Shown: positions 16,177 to 30,703, numbered from the stretch's first letter. The stretch: DNA of 64,000 nt from Flaccisagitta enflata (GCA_965153355.1 OZ231126.1:23064001-23128000), one strand, 5' to 3'. Numbers and translations are program-made. The notes: a model not told the origin generated them from the sequence alone.

Positions 16177-17556
16177 GGCAGCGGCCCCGAAGGGGACGAA
16201 GTCCTGTAGAACACAGGGGGAATCTGTCCGTCCGTACGTATGTCCGTCCGTCCCCCCCCCCCCGCCCCATTCTCAGGGCTTCGTCTCTTTTGGGGCCCAA
16301 ATCCAAGCAAAATGGCCCAAATCTAAGCAAAATGGCCCAAATCCAAGCAAAATGGCTGAAGTCTGGCTAGAAAACCCGAATTTTAGTCAAAATTCTATTA
16401 TTTTGGCCCCTAAGATCAGATCAGATGAGATCAGATTCTGGCCTCTAAAACCCTGATCCTAGCCTCAGAGATCTAGATCTTGATCTTTGTGACCCAGATT
16501 CTGGCCTCCAAGACCCAGGATCTGGTTTCAAGGCCCTAAATCCTGGCCTCAGAGACCCAAATCCTGGCCTCAGAGACTCAAACCCTGGCCTCTGAGACCA
16601 AGAAATTGGTCTCTGAGTCCCAAATTCTGGCGTCAGAGACCCAAATCCTGGCCTGCTCCCCCCTCAACTTAAATAACAAATTTCTCAAGAAGAGCAGGGG
16701 TACCCTTGTCCATATACTGCCTTTTGTCATTTCTCCATGTTATTCAAAGAGAGTTTGAATACTATCTTCGAAATGAAAATGTTGCAGCACATTTTGATCA
16801 ATTACTCATAAACGATTTAACCTAACTATAAAAAATTGGTGACCAAATTAAAGCTCTTCAAAATTCCAAGCCAGCTGTGCAATCCGCGTTCCTCTAACTT
16901 TGTTGGTTTAAAAACTATTTAACTTTTAACGAAAGGCTTGCTTTTGAAGGATTCTTAACTGGACCCCATTTCTTGTAACCTTTTCCATTCTAACAATCAT
17001 AAATCTTTTGTTTTTTGATGAATCTAGGAAAAATTGGTGACCAAAATGTAGAGTTTTTCAAGGGGCATCTTTTCTCCTTTTGACAAAACAAAATTGGTGC
17101 AGCCAATAAAAAGTTACGGTCACTCAAAGATAGGAAAAGTAAATATTGCTTTTTGCGCAAAAAGTTTTGAACGCTATCACTCCTCAAAGCTTCCTGAGGC
17201 TCTGTAAATTACTTCCCTGGCAAATGGCGGCAATAATTGAGCTAGGGGGAGCTTAAATCAATAATTGATCGATTTGCAGTTGTCTGGTTCATGTTGTTTA
17301 ATCAATTAAAGACCTAGAATCTTAGGTTGCAACATTTTTATTTCGAAGATAGTAATAGGGCTTCCTTGACAAAAGGAAGGCTGAGAGAAGGACGGACGGA
17401 CGGATGGACGGACGGACGGACAGATTCCCCCTGTGTTCTACAGGACTTCGTCCCCTTCGGGGCCGCTGCCCTGCTCACCCTCAACCTAAATCACATACTA
17501 CTCAAGCAGGGCACGGGTACCGCTGACCACTTACTGCCTTGGGGCTGCTATTTTCT
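16177..17556. mobile_element. family B foldback element, ~1.4 kb, with a nested insert
   Basis: The left terminus starts GGGCAGCGGCCCCGAAGG, continues gtcctgtagaacacaggggg and runs into GTCC tetranucleotides (16228-16250). The right terminus (17390-17475) is its inverted copy. It is followed by the tail seen in other copies (ccctgctcaccctcaac ... gggcacgggtacc ... tactgcctt). Inside are (C)n, aatggcccaaatccaagcaa repeats, and ctctgagacccaaatcctgg-type tandem units (16440-16660). The text at 16177-16735 is the reverse complement of matching blocks at 58590-59247. Confidence 0.75.
16762..17354. mobile_element. candidate nested element with ~27-bp terminal inverted repeats
   Basis: The sequence 16762-16787 (actatcttcgaaatgaaaat then gttgca) is repeated in inverse at 17328-17353 with one mismatch. 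The intervening 540 bp is unique and AT-rich, and is missing from the otherwise colinear copy at 58.4 kb. This is compatible with a later insertion into the family B element, or with loss from the other copy. No coding potential. Confidence 0.5.
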
Positions 17557-18652
17557 TTTGTTTTTATATAAAGTGAGTTGTGTGGCTTAAAGGAGAATCG
17601 AAAATCCAGCTAGGCATAATTAGGCTATGATTGAGGCAGGTTGCGGTAGGGAGGGTCTCGATGACTGTACTCGCTTCTTTTTCCCCCATCGTGCCCCTCT
17701 TTCCAACTTCCTAAAGCCATCACTTCACAAGACTTCACAATCCTTACAAAATAACACAGTGGGATATCTTTAATCGAGACCATTAAAACAATTAAGCCTT
17801 TTTTTAAGGAAGGCAAACCCAAATTGAAAAGAAAGAAAAAAGCTTCGAAGAGTCATACAAATGGAAAAAGAGGGGAAAAAACAACAGAAAGAAGGAAATT
17901 GAGGCCACCCAGGCCGGGTCGATCTGCCTTCATGCGGCACCCTTCAGGAGTCAGAGGACATCAAAACTGCGGGGAACAGCCATAAAACAGTTAGATATTT
18001 GAACGAGGAGAAAAATCAGCTCTTTCTCTCTGTTTTTTTCTCTAAAGATAGACGCGTTGCAGAGGAAGAAACACTTAATCCCCCCAAATTTTTGCGAAGG
18101 ATTGGGCTCTGATCGAGTAACTTGCGCCAATAGGGATATGGTAAAAATTGAGGGAAAGAGGGGAGGGGATGACGTTGCCAAGTCACTGCACTTATTGCAA
18201 ACGACATGAAGTGGCTTCGTGAAGAGAAAAAGTCTGACAAGAACAGTAAATGGAAAGTGGGAGACAATCGCGCAAACGAATTTTCGTAAACGGGAGCCAT
18301 GGGAGTATAAGATATAGTGAGCATTGCTCATTGGCATGTTTGATAAGACACAATCCAAGTCATGATCAAAATAATTACTAGGAAATAAATGTTGACGAAC
18401 TTTGAAGAGTGCATGAGAATCATTACGAACATCTCAGAAATTTGAATGAAAGTCGATGAGTTATTAGACAAGATACAAAATGAAAAAAATTGGAATGACA
18501 CGAACAGGTCATTATATCTAATATCATTATTTATTGAGTTCTCGTTAAAAGTGTTTTTATTTCTGTCAGTATGCTTCATATGATATAACATTTAGTTTTA
18601 TTTCTACCGGACTCGATGTTTTGCATCAAGCCCATAAATAATCAAATCTTCA
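17557..18652. other. gene-free unique sequence
   Basis: Overlapping minus-strand frames at 17951-18358 (up to 135 codons) have no domain I recognise, no compositional contrast and mutual overlap. I do not call a gene. Confidence 0.4.
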
Positions 18653-18709
18653 TCCGGTTCAATGTCAATGCAACTCAATTCCGGTTCAGTGTCAATGCAA
18701 CTCAATTCC
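18653..18709. repeat. 26-bp direct duplication
   Basis: Two copies of tccggttcaatgtcaatgca plus actcaat follow each other with one base change. Confidence 0.85.
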
Positions 18710-18834
18710 TTCTAAAAAAAACAGTTAATGAAAGCGTTGAACCTGAAATCATCTTATTCATTTTGTTGTGTTATTTACGTCTCTCTTTCTTCCTTGTCTC
18801 TCTATCTCTCTTTATCTGACTCTTCCTCTCTGTT

Positions 18835-18981
<147 letters not shown>

Positions 18982-19157
18982 GTAGGAGGAAGAAGAAATA
19001 ATAGACCCAAAAAAGAGTAAATGCGTGAGAAAAGTTGAGCAAACGGTGGATGAGACAGAAAACAAAAGCTATAAGTAAAAAGCAGCCAAGTAAGAAGTCG
19101 TATTGGCTTTTTGTGTGTGAGGGGCAAATGGCGACAAAAACGCCATTTGAGGACGAT

Positions 19158-19199
19158 AGATGGCGCTAGATGGCGTATCGCCGGATCGTGATGACGTCA
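19158..19199. promoter_or_regulatory. candidate CTCF-like pair plus CRE palindrome
   Basis: AGATGGCGC at 19158-19166 and AGATGGCGT at 19168-19176 are directly repeated cores resembling insect CTCF sites. The perfect CRE palindrome TGACGTCA follows at 19192-19199. The block is CpG-rich compared with its flanks. The function is inferred from motif resemblance only. Confidence 0.25.
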
Positions 19200-19719
19200 T
19201 TTCCGGCGTCGTCGTGGCGACCGGAACAACCGTAATAACCATGACAACGCATAACAACGACTGGAAGTCACCACTGAAACTATCGTGGCGGGGAAGTGTT
19301 GTACGGAAGAGTTAGAGAAAGAGAGAACATGGTACGAGATAAAATGGGGACGGCTGAAATGAGACTGAAATGGAGAGCCATCTTGTTTCCCAATTGATGA
19401 TTTGAACTTTAATGTGCATAAGTCAGTTTTAAGGATGTTGGTCTGTAAAAAATATACCCTGTTCTTTTTCCGTTTAAACATAACAAATTCATCACTGATA
19501 ATCAGTCGATGTATGAGTGATACATTCAGAATTTTCAGTTAAACATTTGAAGTTTGCGAAAGGGAAATCTATCCTTCATATTGCTCCGAAGATGAGATCC
19601 CACGTTTCATTTTGACAACTTCATCTCTTGATAAAAGGCGAACCGAAGCCATATTTCTCTAACTTTCCCTTCCTTCTTCCTCTCTTTTCTCCTCCTTCTC
19701 CTTGTCTTTCGTGTTGTCT

Positions 19720-20170
19720 TTCATCTTGTCTTTCTTCTTGTCTTTCTTCTTGTCTTACTTATTTTCTTCTTCATCTTTTATTCTTCATCTTCTCCTTCTT
19801 CTTCTTCTTCTTCTTCTTCTTCTTCTTCTTCTTCTTCTTCTTCTTCTTCTTCTTCTTTTTCTATATCATTCTTCTTCTTCTTCTTCTTCTTCTTCTTCTT
19901 CTTCTTCTTCTTCTTCTTCTTCTTCTTCTTCTTCTTCTTCTTCTTCTTCTTCTTCCTCTTCCTCTTCTTCTTCTTCTTCTCTTTCTTCATCTTCTCTTTC
20001 TTCTTCTCCTCCTTCATCTTCTCTTTCTTCTTCTCTTTCTTCATCTTCTCTTTCTTCTCTTTCTATTTCTTTTTCTATTTCTTCTTCTTCTTCTTCTTCT
20101 TCTTCTTCTTCTTCTTCTTCTTCTTCTTCTTCTTCTTCTTCTTCTCCTTCTTCATCCTCTTTTTCTCCTT
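19720..20170. repeat. (TTC)n array, ~450 bp, with cttctcttt variants
   Basis: Two pure TTC blocks (19795-19858 and 19870-19950) and a third (20085-20148) are separated by TTCATCTTCTC and CTTTCTTC variants. All six frames stay open for long distances because the array is triplet-periodic. Confidence 0.95.
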
Positions 20171-20429
20171 CTTCTTCCTCTTCTCCAACTCCATTTCCAT
20201 ATTCCTCTAACTTCTTCACGCATCTCCTTTTCCTCATGGGACGCCTTCGCTGCCCCGACGCGCGGTCTTCATTCCTTCTCGCGCCCGGCAGTCATTATTC
20301 TTAAATTGAAAAATTTCAAGTGGCTTCATTCTGCCTTCAATTTCTTTCTGCCTTCAATTTCGTCTCCAGAAGACTCGCAAAGGAAAAACCCATAAAAGGA
20401 AAATAAAACCGAAATTGACGAAGGAATAA

Positions 20430-20570
20430 ATTTGGCCGCCGCCTCCGCCGCCGCTACAACCGCCGCTACTGCCATCGCCGCTACCATCGCCGCTGCCATC
20501 GCCATTGCCACCGCCGCCACTATCACCGCCACTGTCACCACCGCCGCCACAGCCACCACGGTCGCTTCCC
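20430..20570. repeat. degenerate GCC/ACC trinucleotide tract
   Basis: Units such as gccgctaccatcgccgctgcc. The minus strand reads as a Gly/Ser string or an Ala/Val/Met string depending on frame. It lies in CpG-rich sequence. Confidence 0.75.
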
Positions 20571-21499
20571 AACCGGTAACGGTGTAACTGTGATAGTGTG
20601 GTTGGTGAAAGACGAAGAGTAACTCGTCAACGAAGGGTATATGAGAGCGTTTGAGTACAGAGGATGAGCGGAGAACTAACTTAAAACCATGAAAAAACCT
20701 CCCAATAGGGTGTGAAAGGAACGTAGTCACAATACGAGTACTGTAAGACGGAAGGAACTTCATCCACACCAACTGTAGGCAACACGTCGAAGCAGGAAGA
20801 AGCAGGTCGCTAAAGCGTCATATGGTCGGCGGTTTCCCTTGCCCATTGTTTCTTTTCATTGTTACTCAATAACCACAAAATTGACCCGAGTGGAAACGTA
20901 GGTCAGCGGCCCCAAAAGGGCAAACCCATGGCGGCAAGAAAATATGTAAATAAGAAAATACGTATGCGTAAAGGACGAAATGAGTGATGAACAAATACTG
21001 TAGGTATCGAAACGCAGAGAAAGTAAAATAAAATAGTCCACTTGCGCCCTTATCCAACAGTCGTTGACATCATTCTATTTCTAGTCGAAGTGGAAAAAAA
21101 TGAACAAAAAGTGAAATGAAAGAAACAAGTCTTTCTAAAAAAAAAAGTGGCGTGATAAAGGCAGCAAAAGTGTTTTGATAGGCACTTCCTAGGGATCCAA
21201 TTCTCGCGATCTTTATCCTTCTCTTTAACGATCATCTGAGTGTGTAAAAACGCCTTCAACTTCAAACGATCGGAAGCAAAGAGGCGTTCTCGGTCGGTCT
21301 ACCATCTTTGCTTAACCCTCTTTTCATCTACCCTCTTTGTATCTTGACATTCTGTCAGCGCCATCAACTCCTTGCTGTTTTCTTCCCGTTACTCTTAGGC
21401 TGCCATATATCTGGGTTCTAACGCATGGGTCCTGGCTGGGTTTGATCTGATCCCCCCTCTTCTATTTTTCTTTTCAATCCTTCTCACTCAAAAACTCAA
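20571..21499. other. gene-free spacer
   Basis: Unique sequence containing a family B fragment at 20795-20925. No supported gene. Confidence 0.4.
20795..20925. mobile_element. family B element fragment
   Basis: Fragments agcaggtcgctaaagcg, atatggtcggcgg and cagcggccccaaaagggc are in the same order as the tail and terminus of the intact copies at 28.5 and 40.6 kb. The remainder of the element is absent. Confidence 0.5.
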
Positions 21500-21824
21500 T
21501 CGTTTTTACGTTCACGCTTTATCGGCCCGTCCTTCCGTCTGTCCGTCACACTTTACTTTTTTAATATACTTTATGTTATTCATAGACATTCTAAACCATT
21601 CTAAGTCATTCTGAGTCATTCTAAGTCATTGTAAGTTATATTAGGTTATATTAAGCTACATTATGTCACTTCAGTCAATTTGGTCGATTAGGACGTTTAA
21701 GTCGTTTTAGGTCTTTCTAAGTCATTTAAAGTCTCCTTGAGTCATTTTAAGTCATCTTGAGTCATCTAATGTCATCTTAAGTTATATATGTCCCGCACGC
21801 GACTTAAAGGTGTTGGCTTTGTTT
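21500..21824 (-). mobile_element. family A Helentron-like element, 325 bp
   Basis: The left end is degraded (cgtttttacgttcacgcttt). It is followed by GTCC/GTCT units (21528-21547), cacactttacttttttaat, an array of about 11-bp units of type taagtcattc (21590-21785), and the end GCACGCGACTTAAAGGTG then TTGGCTTTGTTT. The right end matches that of the 42.5-kb copy closely. Confidence 0.7.
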
Positions 21825-22072
21825 ACTTTACATATCTTCGTATCCAACGTCTTTCATCACCCATCCGTTTCCACCTGTCTGTTCTCAACCAACCAACCAA
21901 CCAACTAAATCCACCCTCGTGTCTCTCTCTCTCCCACTCATCGCCCATTTCTGGGTTTCTCTCTCTCCCACCTATCGCCCATTTCTGGGTCTTTCTCCTC
22001 TTTAAAAGTTGCGCCTTAAAATTGTGCCACGACTCCCATGAGAGAAGGAAAAGGGGAGGGAGCCAAATACAG

Positions 22073-22128
<56 letters not shown>

Positions 22129-22489
22129 TTAAGTAGTAAAGGGGGCCGAGTTAGCGAGACCTCGAAGACTAGTTTTGGTGTAGTTTTGCAATTATCCCAA
22201 AATAGCATTGGTCTCCAGAGACTCATCACCTTCCTCATCTTCTAGAAAAAAAAAAGGAGAGGGAGAGCAAGAAAATGATGGAGGCTTAAAAAACATCGTT
22301 TTTCACTCAATCTCTTCAACATTCTTGACAACCAAAACACTCATATCATTGAGAGGTGCGCCTAAAAATACACTCCATCTCATGATTTAAATTCTTAGGA
22401 GGGCCCAAAAGTAATGCTAAAATCATGAGCCGTGGCATCCCAATCGGCAGCACGGCTTTCTTTTTCTAAATCTTCGACGATTTTCCTTT
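21825..22489. other. gene-free spacer with (GA)n
   Basis: Holds (GA)n at 22073-22123, a small (CCAA)n at 21888-21906, and a duplicated cccatttctgggt block (21943 and 21978). No gene seen. Confidence 0.45.

Positions 22490-23721
<1,232 letters not shown>

Positions 23722-23788
<67 letters not shown>
23722..23788. repeat. (GA)n microsatellite
   Basis: About 67 bp of GA. Confidence 0.96.
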
Positions 23789-23792
<4 letters not shown>

Positions 23793-24451
23793 TTGTGAGA
23801 CGGATCTGGAATTGATGAAGTCGAGATTTCTGTACCAAGACGGAATTTAAATGATACTTATTTCGCCAAAGTCAAAGGAAAAGTCAAATCAAAGACGGCA
23901 AAGCGTATAAAGGCGTAAAAAGAGAGAGTGGGCGAAGGAGGTGTGGCCAATTGGTCGGGGCGAGCGTGGAATGTGTAGTGACAATTGCTACAGACAAGAC
24001 GGGCGGGTTATGGCAAAGACAATTCGAGAAATCTTTGCAAGCAGCAATTGAAGTGTCAGCTGTTAGAGTGGCTATCTATGTATAACATGGTCGGGCTACC
24101 CAGTATCTAAGCTTCTGTTCAAGCAGTCTGTATCTCTGCCTCTCCGTTTCTCTGTCCACCTGACTGACGAAGAAACTCGAGCAAAGGAATGGAAGGCCAC
24201 GAAGTCGAGCAACATTGTCTGATTATTCTATACCATGGGAAAAGGTGATTAAGGTAAACGGTTGTTAAATCCCACCGTAACTAAAGTTGGTGTATTCTAT
24301 ATCTTGCGCGTTACTAAATAAGTAACGACATCTATGAAAAACGGGGAGCGCGTTTGAGCTTTTATGTATGATGCGTAGCATAGTTGATGATAAAGGTTAG
24401 GTAGCAATCATTCACACCCTTCATATCCATATCGTCATGAGAGGTTTCTGG
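23789..24451. other. gene-free spacer
   Basis: Unique sequence. I see nothing to call. Confidence 0.4.

Positions 24452-24510
<59 letters not shown>
24452..24510. repeat. (GA)n microsatellite
   Basis: About 58 bp of GA. Confidence 0.96.
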
Positions 24511-24511
<1 letters not shown>

Positions 24512-24611
24512 CTGTTTTTTCTCCTTCGATGATGAAGCTGAAAGTGAGTCCCCAGAGTGAAATTTTGATGAGTGATTCAACGACTGACATCAGAGCCGAT
24601 CTTCTCCTTTC

Positions 24612-24835
24612 CTCGCCCCTCCTCTTACTTTTCCTGAATAACTCTTCTCACTTTTCTTTATTTTCCTCGCCACCCCCCTTCTCTTACTCGCACTCTTCCT
24701 CTTTCCTTGTCCCTCCTCTTACTTTTCCTGATTAACTCTTCTCGCTTTTCTTTATTTTCCTCGCCACCCCCCTTTTCTTACTCTCACTCTTCCTCTTTCC
24801 TTGCCCCTCCTCTTACTTTTCCTGATTATCTCTTC
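24612..24835. repeat. ~95-bp pyrimidine-rich tandem repeat
   Basis: The block cccctcctcttacttttcct begins at about 24617, 24712 and 24806. Two nearly identical copies and the start of a third are present. The frames seen across it simply repeat the same peptide. Confidence 0.85.
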
Positions 24836-25433
24836 TCTTCTCTGGTTTCATCTTGTAGAGAATTAAATAAACTTCATTTTCACCTAAAATTTTGTACCAT
24901 TCATTTCGTTTCTTCATTCTACAGAAAAAGTGAGTTTAAAAGTGCCTTATTGACCGGCAATGAAATTTACCCTTTTTGGCATTTTGAAAAATGAGTGTTG
25001 AACTTCAATCTTATGTCATTTCTAAACAACTTCAGTTACAAATTCCTGCTTGGTCTAGATTTGTAGAGTTTTTGAAGCTCTTTCAAATGCTCATATATTT
25101 TATGTAAAAAAGTATGACTGGTTTTTAATTAAATGATCAAAACTGACCGTCTACTTTTTTTTTGGCCATGTTTACCTTATTTCTTTTCCACCTTTTTTAC
25201 CTACATTCCCTTAAGTCAAAATTGTTTAAGTCTCTTCCTGCTCCCTCAGCTCTCTTTACTTTGTTTCTTACTTCTGTACTTTCTGTTTTCGACTGAAATT
25301 TGATGCAAAAGAATCATTTTTATTAGCCGACTTGTGCGGGTTAATTATGTTAACAACGTTGTACATGCAATCACTTAATGATAATCTCTCTGCTTCGCAG
25401 TTTCTCTCTACGTCATCATCTTTCAGCATCATT

Positions 25434-25435
<2 letters not shown>
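24836..25435. other. gene-free AT-rich spacer
   Basis: No supported gene. Confidence 0.4.
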
Positions 25436-27111
<1,676 letters not shown>

Positions 27112-27116
27112 AGCTA

Positions 27117-27821
27117 CACAGCGCAATCTGTAGTGATATTAGTCCCCCGGGAAAAGCCCCATTACATCCCCTGTTGACTTTTATTTCAAAAGTGAAAGGG
27201 GCTTTCTGAAAAATGTCAGTCTGAATCTGGGGAAGTCCCCTGGGGACATCCCCCGTTCATTCCTTAGAGTTTTTTTTTCATAAACTTTTAAAGGGGGATG
27301 TAACCAGGCTTTTCCAGATTTTAACTATTTTCTATCAGGGACATTGGGGTTTTTCCCCGGGGAAAAGCCCCGTTACATCTCCTTGTTAACTTTCATTTGA
27401 AAAATGAAAGAGGCTTGCTGAATAATGTCAAAGTCTGAATTCCAGGAAATCTTCTGGGGATATCCCCTGTTCAGTCCCCAGAGCTTTTTTTTCACAAATT
27501 TTTAAAGAGGGATACAACCGGGCTTTTCCAGATTTTAACTACTTTTTATCACAGATATTGGGGCTTTTCCCCGGGGAAAAGCCCCGTTACATCCCCTGTT
27601 AACTTTTGTTTGAAAATAGGCTTGCTGAAAAATGTCAAAGTCTGAATCCGGGGAAGTCCCCCAGGGATATCCCCCATTCAGCCCCCAGAGTCTTTTTCAC
27701 AAACTTTTAAAGGCGAATGTAACCGGGCTTTTCCAAGCTCAAACTACTTTTTATCGGGGACATCAGGGCTTTTCCCCCCGGGGGACTAATGTCCACTTTT
27801 TGTATTATAGATTGCGCTGTG
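27117..27821. mobile_element. 705-bp non-autonomous DNA transposon, 5-bp TSD, Transib-like ends
   Basis: It starts CACAGCGCAATCT and ends AGATTGCGCTGTG, perfect 13-bp inverted termini. It is flanked on both sides by AGCTA (27112-27116 and 27822-27826), a clean 5-bp target duplication. Subterminal ATTAGTCCCCCGGG is also mirrored at the right end (CCCGGGGGACTAAT). The interior is about three tandem units of ~210 bp, each beginning at a CCCCGGGGAAAAGCCCC-type site (about 27146, 27357 and 27570). A 5-bp duplication with a CAC-start terminus is the pattern of Transib elements. The superfamily call is an inference, since no transposase is present. Confidence 0.8.
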
Positions 27822-27826
27822 AGCTA

Positions 27827-28464
27827 GTCGTTTTTTTTATGGCTAACAAGACCAAGTACGCCAATAGGTGCGCCAGGTGGATCGTCAAACGTTTTCGTGA
27901 CAGAGCAACTAACCTATCAACCGACGAACCAACCAACCGACCGGCCAACCAACCAACCAACCAACGGACACGAGCGGTTTAATAGAACGGGTAGTTGACA
28001 TGGTACATGGTACATGGTACTTATTTGTTTTATAAAGCAATGCTATGTTGTCCCAACAGTCATGCAATATGGATGCTGCAAATGCCGATATGAAATGCAG
28101 CATATATACTTAGGGAAAGTGACGGGGAACTACTCAAAGGGAGAATGCTTAAAGAACAACGTTTACATTCATTGCGGGGTCTGTCTTAGTTAGCTTATGA
28201 AATAATAGCTAATGAGGCGAAGGCGCTCCGTAATGAAGGAAGAAGTAAATAAAGCGATGAACCGATGAATGAATTTACGCGCCGGTTGGGAAGGTTGGAG
28301 GCGGCGTAGGAGTAGAGGAAAAGTGACACCTGGGAACGGTGGAGAGACAATAGCTTATCGCGAGCTGGACGGAAAAAGGATCGGGAAAGGGAAAAATACC
28401 CCAACTGGGATGGGTGAATGGAGGAAAAAGTGGGGGGATATGTGAATTTAAAGTAAGGGAATGA
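27827..28464. other. gene-free spacer
   Basis: Contains (CCAA)n-type sequence at 27918-27963 and an acatggtacatggtacatgg triplication at 27998-28019. No gene seen. Confidence 0.45.
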
Positions 28465-29147
28465 TGTAGCAAGAAACAGGTCGCCCAAGGGCAATATGTG
28501 GTCAGCGATACCCATTGCCCTGCTTTGAGTGATTGTGAATTGGAGTGAGGGGAAGCAGGGCAGTGGCCCCGAAGGGGACGAAGTCCTGTAGAACACAGGG
28601 GGACTTTCGTTCGTCCTGTCTAAGGAAGTGAATGAGATGCTTTAGAGTGCTGACTGAAAGCCTTGAAGAGCCTTAACTGAGGTCTTAGAAGGCTGATGTA
28701 GGGCCTGAGAATGCCAATCGGAAGCTTGAGAGGGCTGACTTGAGGCTTGAGAGAGCTGGATTAAGGCTTGAAAGGTCAGAGACCTGAGAGGCCTAATTTG
28801 AGGCCTGAGAGGCCTAATTTGATGCCTGAGAGGCCAGGTTTGAGGTCTGGGAAACCTAATTTGAGGTCTGAGAGGCTGGATTTGAGGCCTGAGAGGCTGG
28901 ATTTGAGGCCTGAGAGGCTGGATTTTAGGCCTGAGAGGCTGGATTTGAGGCCTGAGAGGCTGGATTTGAGGCCTGAGAGACTGGATTTGAGGTCTCAAAG
29001 GCCAGATTTGAGGTCTCAGAGGCCAGATTTGAGGCCTGAAGGGTCTGATGAGGGGGCGGGGGGGGGGGGACAAATGCACGGAATGACGGACGAACGAAAG
29101 TCCCTCTGTGTTCCACAGGACTTCGTCCCCTTCGGGGCCGCTGCCCA
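28465..29147. mobile_element. family B foldback element, ~680 bp
   Basis: The left tail (gcccaagggcaatatgtggt, then ccctgctttgagtg) leads into the terminus gggcagtggccccgaagggg and gtcctgtagaacacaggggg. The interior is about 20 tandem 18-19-bp units of type ctgagaggctggatttgag (28640-29045). It is followed by a G-run, and the inverted terminus ends at gggccgctgccc. No coding capacity is supported, and the repeat-frame peptides on both strands are artefacts. Confidence 0.8.
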
Positions 29148-29349
29148 AAAAGGGAGAAAACAAAGGGGAAGGGGGAAAAAGATGACCTGCATGGAGAAAA
29201 AAATCTAACACCGAATGACTGACTGATCGTGAAAAAAATCATACTACATTGATTGGGTGCTCTTTTGAAAAGGGACTAAAGTCTTGAAACTAGACAAGAA
29301 ATGAGGAAAAGTGCGAGAAAAAAAGTTGAACAAAGCGAGAAAAAAAGAA

Positions 29350-29497
29350 AACAAGGCCGGATACACGGCAGGACAGTCGCGGACGATTGGGCAGGAGCAG
29401 TAATGCAAAAAATGCTCACAATTCAGAAATGTGACGGACGGACGGACGGACGGACCAACATGGCAAGGTGTAAAGTCGCGCGTCCGCGACTAAAAAG
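29350..29497 (+). mobile_element. family A Helentron-like element, short 148-bp copy
   Basis: Begins ACAAGGCCGGATACACGGC and carries agtcgcggacgattgggcag. The (GACG)n run is at 29433-29453, and it ends at the hairpin AGTCGCG-CGTC-CGCGACTAAAAAG. The reverse complement of 41168-41338 matches it over its full length. Confidence 0.8.
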
Positions 29498-29757
29498 AAA
29501 CAAGGTCATTAGACCTAAGTCGCGTGCGTCGGCACTTTCAAAAAATGTCAGGCAGACAGATGGACAAAGTTTTTTTTCAGAAGCACTTTTTAAAAAGCTT
29601 TCTACTCCTCCAAGTTTCTTCTCTGCCATTTAGAGCCATCAAAAACATGATAAAAAGCCTCAAAAACGACTTTGTGACGGACCGACGGACCGACGGACCG
29701 ACCGACGGACCGACCGACAAAGTGGCTCATAGAGTCGCGTAGCACGCGACTAAAAAA
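29498..29757 (+). mobile_element. family A Helentron-like element abutting the previous copy
   Basis: Begins AACAAGGTCATTAGACC, TAAGTCGCGTG directly after the preceding copy, head to tail. The interior has tttttaaaaagc-type sequence, GACG/GACC units at 29677-29720, and a terminal hairpin AGTCGCG-TAG-CACGCGACT followed by an A-run. Confidence 0.8.
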
Positions 29758-29805
29758 AAGGAAGGAAGAAAAAAGAAAAGAGCTGGAAGAAAGTCTTTGG
29801 GAAGA

Positions 29806-30060
29806 AGATGGCGATAAATATCCGAGTCGTTTTGGCGCCGCGCGTCGGAAAGAAAGCGAAAAACGACGCCGCTGATGTCAAACGTGTCCGGCGAAGGAAA
29901 TACCGGCGGAAAAGGGATACCGGCATATGGGATACCGGCAAAGGGAAATACCGGCATAGAAGGTACCGACATAAGGGAAGCCTGGTGAATGGGGACACTG
30001 CGCCGGTTGAAGGGAACATCGGCGCAGTGGTAAGAAACGCCGACGGGAGAGGATGGGGGG
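29806..30060. other. CpG-rich block with ~15-bp accggc repeats
   Basis: Units of ggataccggcaaaggga type repeat at 29895-29975, surrounded by GCGCCG-rich sequence. A plus-strand frame of 86 codons starts at 29808 (Arg/Lys-rich) but looks like repeat translation. I cannot exclude a CpG-rich promoter-like block. Confidence 0.35.
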
Positions 30061-30613
30061 GGGGGTAGGGAGAATCAGCGAAAGGAACAGCGGGGAAGTA
30101 GATACGTTAGATGGGTACGTTGTTCCTAGACTCCAGGTAAAAGGGAAAACCAGCAATGGAAACACTGAAACGGTTTAAACAAACAGACAGACGGGAGCAA
30201 GAAGCAGTGGCAATTCAAAGAACCACTTAACAGAACTACAGATATATAGCTCTATATTGAAGTCAGCATGAGAATGAAAACGCAGGTCTCACTTCCTAAC
30301 GACATATTCAGTCAATTCCAGACGCGCAAAAAGGAAAAAAAAAATCTTGGCTGAGCGTCCCACAACGATTTCTTTTTGGCAAGACAGCCACGCTTAACCG
30401 CGCCAAGAATGCAAGCTGCATACAGAATGCAATCATCGCGCGACTTACCTCTCTCTCTCTCTCTCCTTACCCCTTGTGCTCTAAGACCCCCTCTACGCTC
30501 GAAAAAAGACCACTTCCCTGATAATCGGCCCCATAGCCATAATATAGGGTTATAAACGCAGTTAACACAAACTTTAATGTCCCATTACCATAAGGCAAAG
30601 GCGCGTGGGGGCG

Positions 30614-30618
<5 letters not shown>
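30061..30618. other. gene-free spacer
   Basis: Unique sequence with a short CT run at 30452-30466. No gene seen. Confidence 0.4.

Positions 30619-30703
<85 letters not shown>
30619..30703. repeat. (GA)n microsatellite
   Basis: About 84 bp of GA, followed by degenerate gacaga units. Confidence 0.96.

Noticed and set aside
17951-18358. 135-codon minus-strand frame and an overlapping 102-codon frame
   Set aside because: No domain, no splice or composition support, and mutual overlap. Left as unique noncoding sequence.
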